Below, piece after piece: positions 58,900-64,000 of a DNA stretch of 64,000 bases (positions within the stretch are counted from its first letter, which is position 1; every line of letters starts with the position of its first letter). The translations under genes were made by a program, and so were the position numbers. The notes beneath the pieces were generated by a model. That model had not been told where the DNA came from, searched no databases, and worked only from the letters and a program-made list of their open reading frames with translations. The DNA lies in the NCBI GenBank assembly GCA_029783825.1, contig JAREIK010000751.1:1120569-1184568 (forward strand). Direction: 5' to 3'. This stretch comes from Sapria himalayana (lineage: Eukaryota > Streptophyta > Magnoliopsida > Malpighiales > Rafflesiaceae).

Positions 58900-61800
58900 A
58901 ATGATGAAATTATGCAAGACTCATTCTTCAACCCATTCTACTAAGCACCATCAAAAAAATTAATTGATTTTATAATTATTCACCAAATCTCCAAAATTAT
59001 GAAATCAATCCATAAGTTTTTCTATTCCATATCAACATGATATCATAAAATACCAAAATAACTATGAATATTCGGCAGTTTAAATATTAAATAAATTTTC
59101 ACACTAAAATAATTACTTATATCCGAGAAATAACTTCTCCCTCCTTGACAAAATCTTCATCATATCTAAAAATGTATAATGACCTAGTTTGAGTATATAG
59201 GATCTAGAAATTAGTGGAGCAATATCAAGTGGACATGTTGATAATCATGGTCGAGCTTGAGTTTCATGACTATAATTGTATATCATTGATGTGTACATGC
59301 ATTTATATGGTGGTTAGGTGTTTATTATATCACACGTGAAAAAAAAAATCTTTAGCATACCTCCCAAGCAGCATTATGTTTAATATTCATAATTAGACCA
59401 TGAAAACCTCCTTTCCTCCATCGGAGATCTCTGATGTCCATTATATCTTCTCAATATATATTATTTTACTTTCTTCTATTTTGTTTCTTTTTTTTTTCAA
59501 TCTAGTTTTAGCTATACTTATATCTTGGGTTGTTTCATCATTGGATATCATGACATTAGTAAATACCATAGCTCCTTCTTTGGTGTTGATTTGTCCATTT
59601 TTTATGAATTCCCAAAGTCACGATACTGAGTATGACCATGGATTTAATTAAAGTTATTCTTTACTTTTTTCATCATGTAACTCTAAAATCGTGGTGCTAA
59701 GTAAAGCTATGACTTTGTTTTGAAACTTTTCATTGCCCTTTTCTTACTATAATTCCAAAGTTATGGTGCTATACATAGCCTCAGTTTGTCTTTAAACTTC
59801 AGATGCACAAACTCATTACATGTCTCTAGAATTGTGGCATTGGGCATAATCACTGTTTTGTCTTCATATTTTCTTTTGTCATTTTTCTTCTGTAACACCA
59901 AAGTTGCTATGCTGTGCTCAATCATGGCTATCTTCAAGATTTACTTGGTCATTTTTTTTATGTAATACCAAAGTCACGGTATTATGCACAAGCATGACCT
60001 TGTCTTGAGTGGTTCCTCTATGAATTTGATCTTAGTCTTGTCTTTCTCCACTGATCTTTTAGCTTCATTTGAGTTGTCAACATATGACTCTTCTGAGGTT
60101 GTCTCAAAGAATGTAATGATCTTATAGTAATCATCTTCCCCTGTCTTCTCGTTTTTACATCTCCATTATAATTCTTTCTCTTTATATTTTACATCTTTAT
60201 CATTATCACATCTTCAATATTGTTCTCCTACTTTATATTCTTCATCTTCATTTAGCTAGTTACCTTCTACAAAATCTTTCTACTAGAAATTCACTTTTTG
60301 TTGCATTGTGGTATAGAAAAGATTATCAATTCTCTAATACCCTATTTTATCATTGTCTTGACCCTATAAACCATTGTACACATAGGGTCCTTTATTGTTC
60401 CTCATCGACACATAGAGTGAACTCTAATTTCTTAACGTCAATAAGGGCTTGCCCCATGGACAAAAATGATTATCCTAATACTAAAGCTATAAAATTAGCC
60501 TCCTCCATATCCAATACAATTAAATCAACTGGAAAACTAAATATACCCACTTTGACTATTACATCTTTGATGATTCTATCAGGGCATATGATAGTCCGAT
60601 TTGAACATATGGAGTGAAATAGATATCAAAATTTTGCCAAAGTTTAATTTTTATGTAATTGATAAGGACATCAAGTTGACACTTGAACTCAAGTCACATT
60701 CTGAAAGGTGTGATCCTCCAAGGTATAATAAAGCTTTTAGGGCTATTGAATTTCTTTGAAAGTTTTTTCTAAATGATTGCACTATATTTTTGGTCATATT
60801 CATTGTCTCATTCATCTTCAACTTTCTTATAACTATTTATCATATCCTTCATAAATTTTACATAGTTTGATGTTTAGGCTAAAGCTTTGATAAATCGTAT
60901 GTTCACTTCTAACTTTTATAATATATTAAGAAAATTCTTGAAGTATTTATCCAAATTTCCTTTTCAAAATCATTGAGGAAATCGTATGTAGTGACGATAG
61001 ATTCATTAGAAGCTATCCTTTAGCATTATTATGATTTATTTGTTTACCTCCATAACTTCAAGTAGCCCCCATTCATTCCTTTGTTTCATCATTTTTATTT
61101 TTCTCATCTTCAGGTGAAAGTTGAGATTTTACTTCTTTTGGAGTCACAACCTTGTTAGGAGTTGTGAAATCATATCCTTCATATCTTTTGTTCTCTTTAT
61201 TCGAAGCTGAATCATCTTAGAAAATTTTTAGGTAGGCTATGAATTTTGGGAAGGCCATAGTGCTATCACATTGTTCAAAACACATTGAGAATGTCATAGT
61301 GAAACGTGAAAATTTTTGGCATTATCACCCCTCAAAAGTTTCAGAATCATCTTGTTCAAAACACTTTGATAACTTTGGAGCTATGAATTTTGGGAAAGAC
61401 AGTACAACACTCCAAAATGTCGTAGAATCCTTTTGTTCAGATTTCCTTGGAATTTCTCACTTTTAAGTAATATTAAGGAGCAATTCCTTAGATTTGCTTT
61501 CGTATTACTTGGTAGTTTGTTAACTGCTCTTCCATTGATTGATAATACCAATTGTATGAGATGATGCTCAATATTCTTCATTGTCGAACTAGTTTTTTCC
61601 ATCATTGCTTCAAGCATCTCTATTTGATTGACTTGGATATCATTCTTCTTTTTCAACTATGTTAAGATGATTTGCATCCCTCCTTCCAAACATGGCTTAT
61701 CTTTCTTTCATAATGGTTGGCAAATAAAACTTGAGCTTCCTTGATTAGCATATATGATCAAATTGTTCCAAATATTTTTAAAAGATTATCTAATATTGAA

Positions 61801-62450
61801 TATTCTGCAACATACTCTCATAGCTGCCATATAAAATATTCTCATGATTAATCATGTGCGGATGGTAATGCATTGAGACATTATTATTGAGTCAAAACAT
61901 GTGACATTTTCTTTGCATTTGGTTGGATTATTTTATTCGGTAAATGGGGTTTGATCCACCAATTCATATGGATGTGAAATGATGTCTTCTATTGATATTC
62001 AATTAAAATAACTTTTACATTTTGGTTAATGGTGGTAAATTGGTCAAACTCTAATACTCTAATTTGTGTTCCCTCAAATGAGAGATCCATTGGAGTTTGA
62101 AAATTATCTCTTGTTAGATCCTTTAACAAATAATTTGTCTTCTCTAGAAATTCATAAATAATTGACCTTTAAATAGTTGGATAATCTACGTAGTTCATCA
62201 TATTGTTCAACCTACTATATAATGTTTGAGATAAGAATCACAACTAAAATACATTTTGAAGATATTTTCTCAACAACCACTTAAAATAGTTACAAGAATC
62301 ATATAAATTCTTATGCTCGACTGGTTGGAATTGGCTTATATCATTCTGTAATTGAGATGTGATTTGAGGTGGAAAGAATTTAGGGAGAAAAAACCTCACT
62401 AATTCATCCCAACTCTCATTGGAGTAATGTAATAAACATTGAAATCAACA
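58900..62450 (-). pseudogene. Ty3/gypsy (Tat/Athila-like) gag-protease relic
   Basis: Minus strand. 61381-61656 reads MKNIEHHLIQLVLSINGR and LPSNTKANLRNCSLILLKSE, matching the plant gag tail IRNLEVQxGQLAxxxNxR...LPSNTExNPKE...ITLRSGK. 60400-60605 reads IIKDVIVKVGIFSFPVDLIV, LDMEE and SMGQALIDVKKLEFTLCVDE, matching the region after protease (xIEDVLVKVxKFxFPVDFVVLDMEED...FLATGRALIDVxxGELTLRV). A repeat array (59560-60010) follows where RT should start. The gag N-terminus is expected at 62000-62450. Stops and frameshifts abound, and neither LTRs nor RT motifs were found. Confidence 0.75.
59560..60010. repeat. Degenerate tandem repeats in the gypsy relic
   Basis: Five to six units of roughly 60-95 bp contain the phrase aaagtcacggtgctatgcacagcatgaccttgtct in variable form (59617, 59685, 59757, 59829, 59898 and 59970). 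On the minus (coding) strand a unit reads QDKVMLVHNTVTLVL, so it was probably a repeat in the polyprotein. Confidence 0.65.
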
Positions 62451-62489
62451 TTGTGTCTTATCACTCAATGAAAATAGAAATAGAGTGAG

Positions 62490-62971
62490 TGACAAAGAAA
62501 GAGAAAGTGAGAGAGAAACAATGAGAAAGATAGTGAGAGATAAAGAGGGGGGGGGGGGAGAAAGCGAGAGAGAGAGAGAAATAGTAGAAGAGACACAAAG
62601 AGAGAGAGAGAGAGAGATGAAAAGAAAGTGAGAGTGTGTACTAGATAGACAAAGAGAGAGATAGAGAGGAGAGAGAGTTAAAGAGAGAGAGAGAGACTAA
62701 GAGAGAGAGAGAGAGACTAAGAGAGAAAGATACTAAGAGAGAGATCAAGAGAAAAAAAGAGAGAATGAGAGAGATAGAGAGAGAATGAGAGAGATAGAGA
62801 GAGAATGAGATAGAGAAAATGGGAGAAAGAATGAGAGAAATATATAGATAAGCGAGGGAGGAAGAGCGAGAGGGATGGAGAGAGAGAGAGAGAAAAGATA
62901 GAAATAGTGAGTGAGAAAAAATAGACAGAGAGAGAGATTGTGAGATAGAGAGAGAGAGGGAGAGAGAGAGG

Positions 62972-63004
<33 letters not shown>

Positions 63005-63909
63005 TTGTGAGATAGAGAGAGAGAGGGAGAGGGAGAGAGTAAGAGATAGAGAGAGTGTGTGTGTGAGATAAAAAGATAGAAAGGGTGAGAGAGAGAGAGA
63101 GAGAGAGTATGAGAAAGAGAGAGAGAGAGCAAGAGATAGCGAGAGAGAGAGAGAGAGAGAGAGTGAGATATATAGCAAGAAAGCAAGGGAGAGAGATAGA
63201 GAGCAAGAGGGGGGGGGAGAGCAAAAGAGAGAGGGGGGGAGTGAGCAAGAAAGAGAGAGAGAGAGAGAGCAAGAGAGAGAGAGGAAGAGTGTGAGAGAGG
63301 GAGCAAGAGTGAATGTGAGAGAGAAAGAATGAGAGAGAGAAAATGAGAGAAATAAAGAGGATGAGAGAGAGAGAGAGAATGAGAGAGAGAGAGAGATAAA
63401 GAGGGAGAGAGAAGATGAGAGAGAGTGAGTGATAGAGAGAGATATATAGAATGAGAGAGAAAGAGAGAGAGTGAGTGATAGAGAGATATATAGAATGAGA
63501 TATATATATATATATATATCATTATAATATATATATATAATGACAAAGAGAGAGAGATATATATATAGTGAGAGTGAGAGAGAGACATAGAGAGAGAGAT
63601 ATATATATATATATATTGAGAGAGGGAGAGAGAGGGAGAGAGAGTGAGAAAGATATAAAGAAAAAGATAGACAACGAGAGATAGAGAGCAAGAGAGAGAG
63701 ATAACGAGTGCAAAAGAAAGATATAGAGTGAAAAAGAGGGGGAGAAAGAGAATGAGACAATAAAAGAGTGAGAAAGAGGGAGAGTGAGAGAGAATGAGAC
63801 ATCAAAAGAGAGAGTGGGAGAGAGCTAAAGATTGAGATAGTGAGAAAGAGATGGAGAGAGAGAGAGAGATTGAGAGAAAGAATGAAAGAGAGAATGAGAG
63901 AGAGAATGT

Positions 63910-63940
<31 letters not shown>

Positions 63941-64000
63941 TGTGAGGAGGGAGAGAGAGAGAGGAGAAATTGAGTGAGAGAGAGATAATGAGAGATAGAT
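62490..64000. repeat. GA-rich low-complexity tract (continues past the window)
   Basis: About 1.5 kb of purine-rich (GA)n with interspersed AT, GT and GGGG runs (for example the G run at 62548-62559 and TA runs at 63499-63538 and 63599-63616). On the minus strand this gives long frames of Ser-Leu repeats (up to 362 residues) with no sequence complexity; they are not genes. No satellite monomer of fixed length is obvious. Confidence 0.9.

Noticed and set aside
62641..63805. Long minus-strand frames of 315, 362 and 175 residues rich in Ser-Leu
   Set aside because: They are translations of a (GA)n low-complexity tract; the codons simply alternate with the repeat phase and there is no sequence complexity.

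Overview
This window reads as a very AT-rich, transposon-saturated stretch of a flowering-plant nuclear genome. The evidence is a plant chromovirus retrotransposon, relics of plant-type Ty1/copia and Tat/Athila-like Ty3/gypsy elements, many plant hAT DNA transposons, GT-AG style exon boundaries and the absence of any bacterial-type gene layout. I cannot name the species. No tRNA, rRNA or CRISPR array was seen. Homology calls were made by eye from family motifs, without database searches.

Layout. Roughly half of the first 37 kb and most of 53-58.4 kb is one hAT family, called family 1 here. Its ends are GC-rich, its terminal inverted repeat (TIR) is close to TAGAGGTGTCAA, its target-site duplications (TSDs) are 8 bp, and its full length is about 3.6 kb. 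Copies: R1 (1-3949), G (6818-12722, interrupted), F (8434-12353, inside G), A (12723 to about 23230, interrupted), B (15617-22687, inside A), E (33277-36882), C (53036-56078) and D (56079 to about 58385, at the end of C). Short GC-rich non-autonomous relatives sit inside these copies or alone (1598-2135, 2839-3386, 13593-14231, 14372-14760, 30468-30792, 31589-31962, 44505-45025, 54705-55709, 54906-55401). A second hAT lineage, family 2, is represented by a 3.46-kb element with a decayed BED/DUF659/hATC transposase at 16186-19649 (nested in B) and a 748-bp deletion derivative at 41118-41865.

Between these lie decayed copia relics: integrase at 5.16-5.57 kb, a primer-binding-site/protease stub at 11.6-11.9 kb, an RNase H tail at 23.8-24.1 kb, a triplicated integrase segment plus RT/RNase H at 24.8-27.8 kb, a protease at 29.5 kb, a duplicated integrase segment at 37.0-37.7 kb and a minus-strand RT at 38.7-40.1 kb. 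A Tat/Athila-like gypsy relic lies at 58.9-62.45 kb on the minus strand. The last 1.5 kb is a GA-rich low-complexity tract.

The only candidate host gene is a phase-consistent chain of exons between 44.4 and 52.6 kb (plus strand) of unrecognised function. It carries two premature stops, has a hAT element at one splice donor, and its intron holds a complete 5.4-kb chromovirus (46481-51922) with both LTRs, degenerate primer-binding site, polypurine tract and TSD. The chromovirus ORFs are broken by about a dozen stops, several of which look like cytosine-deamination changes.

I found no intact, novel multi-gene system. The most interesting features are the three-level hAT nesting, two family-1 copies interrupted at the same internal site, tandem amplification of one copia integrase segment, conserved subterminal hairpins in the hAT family, and the decaying host gene.
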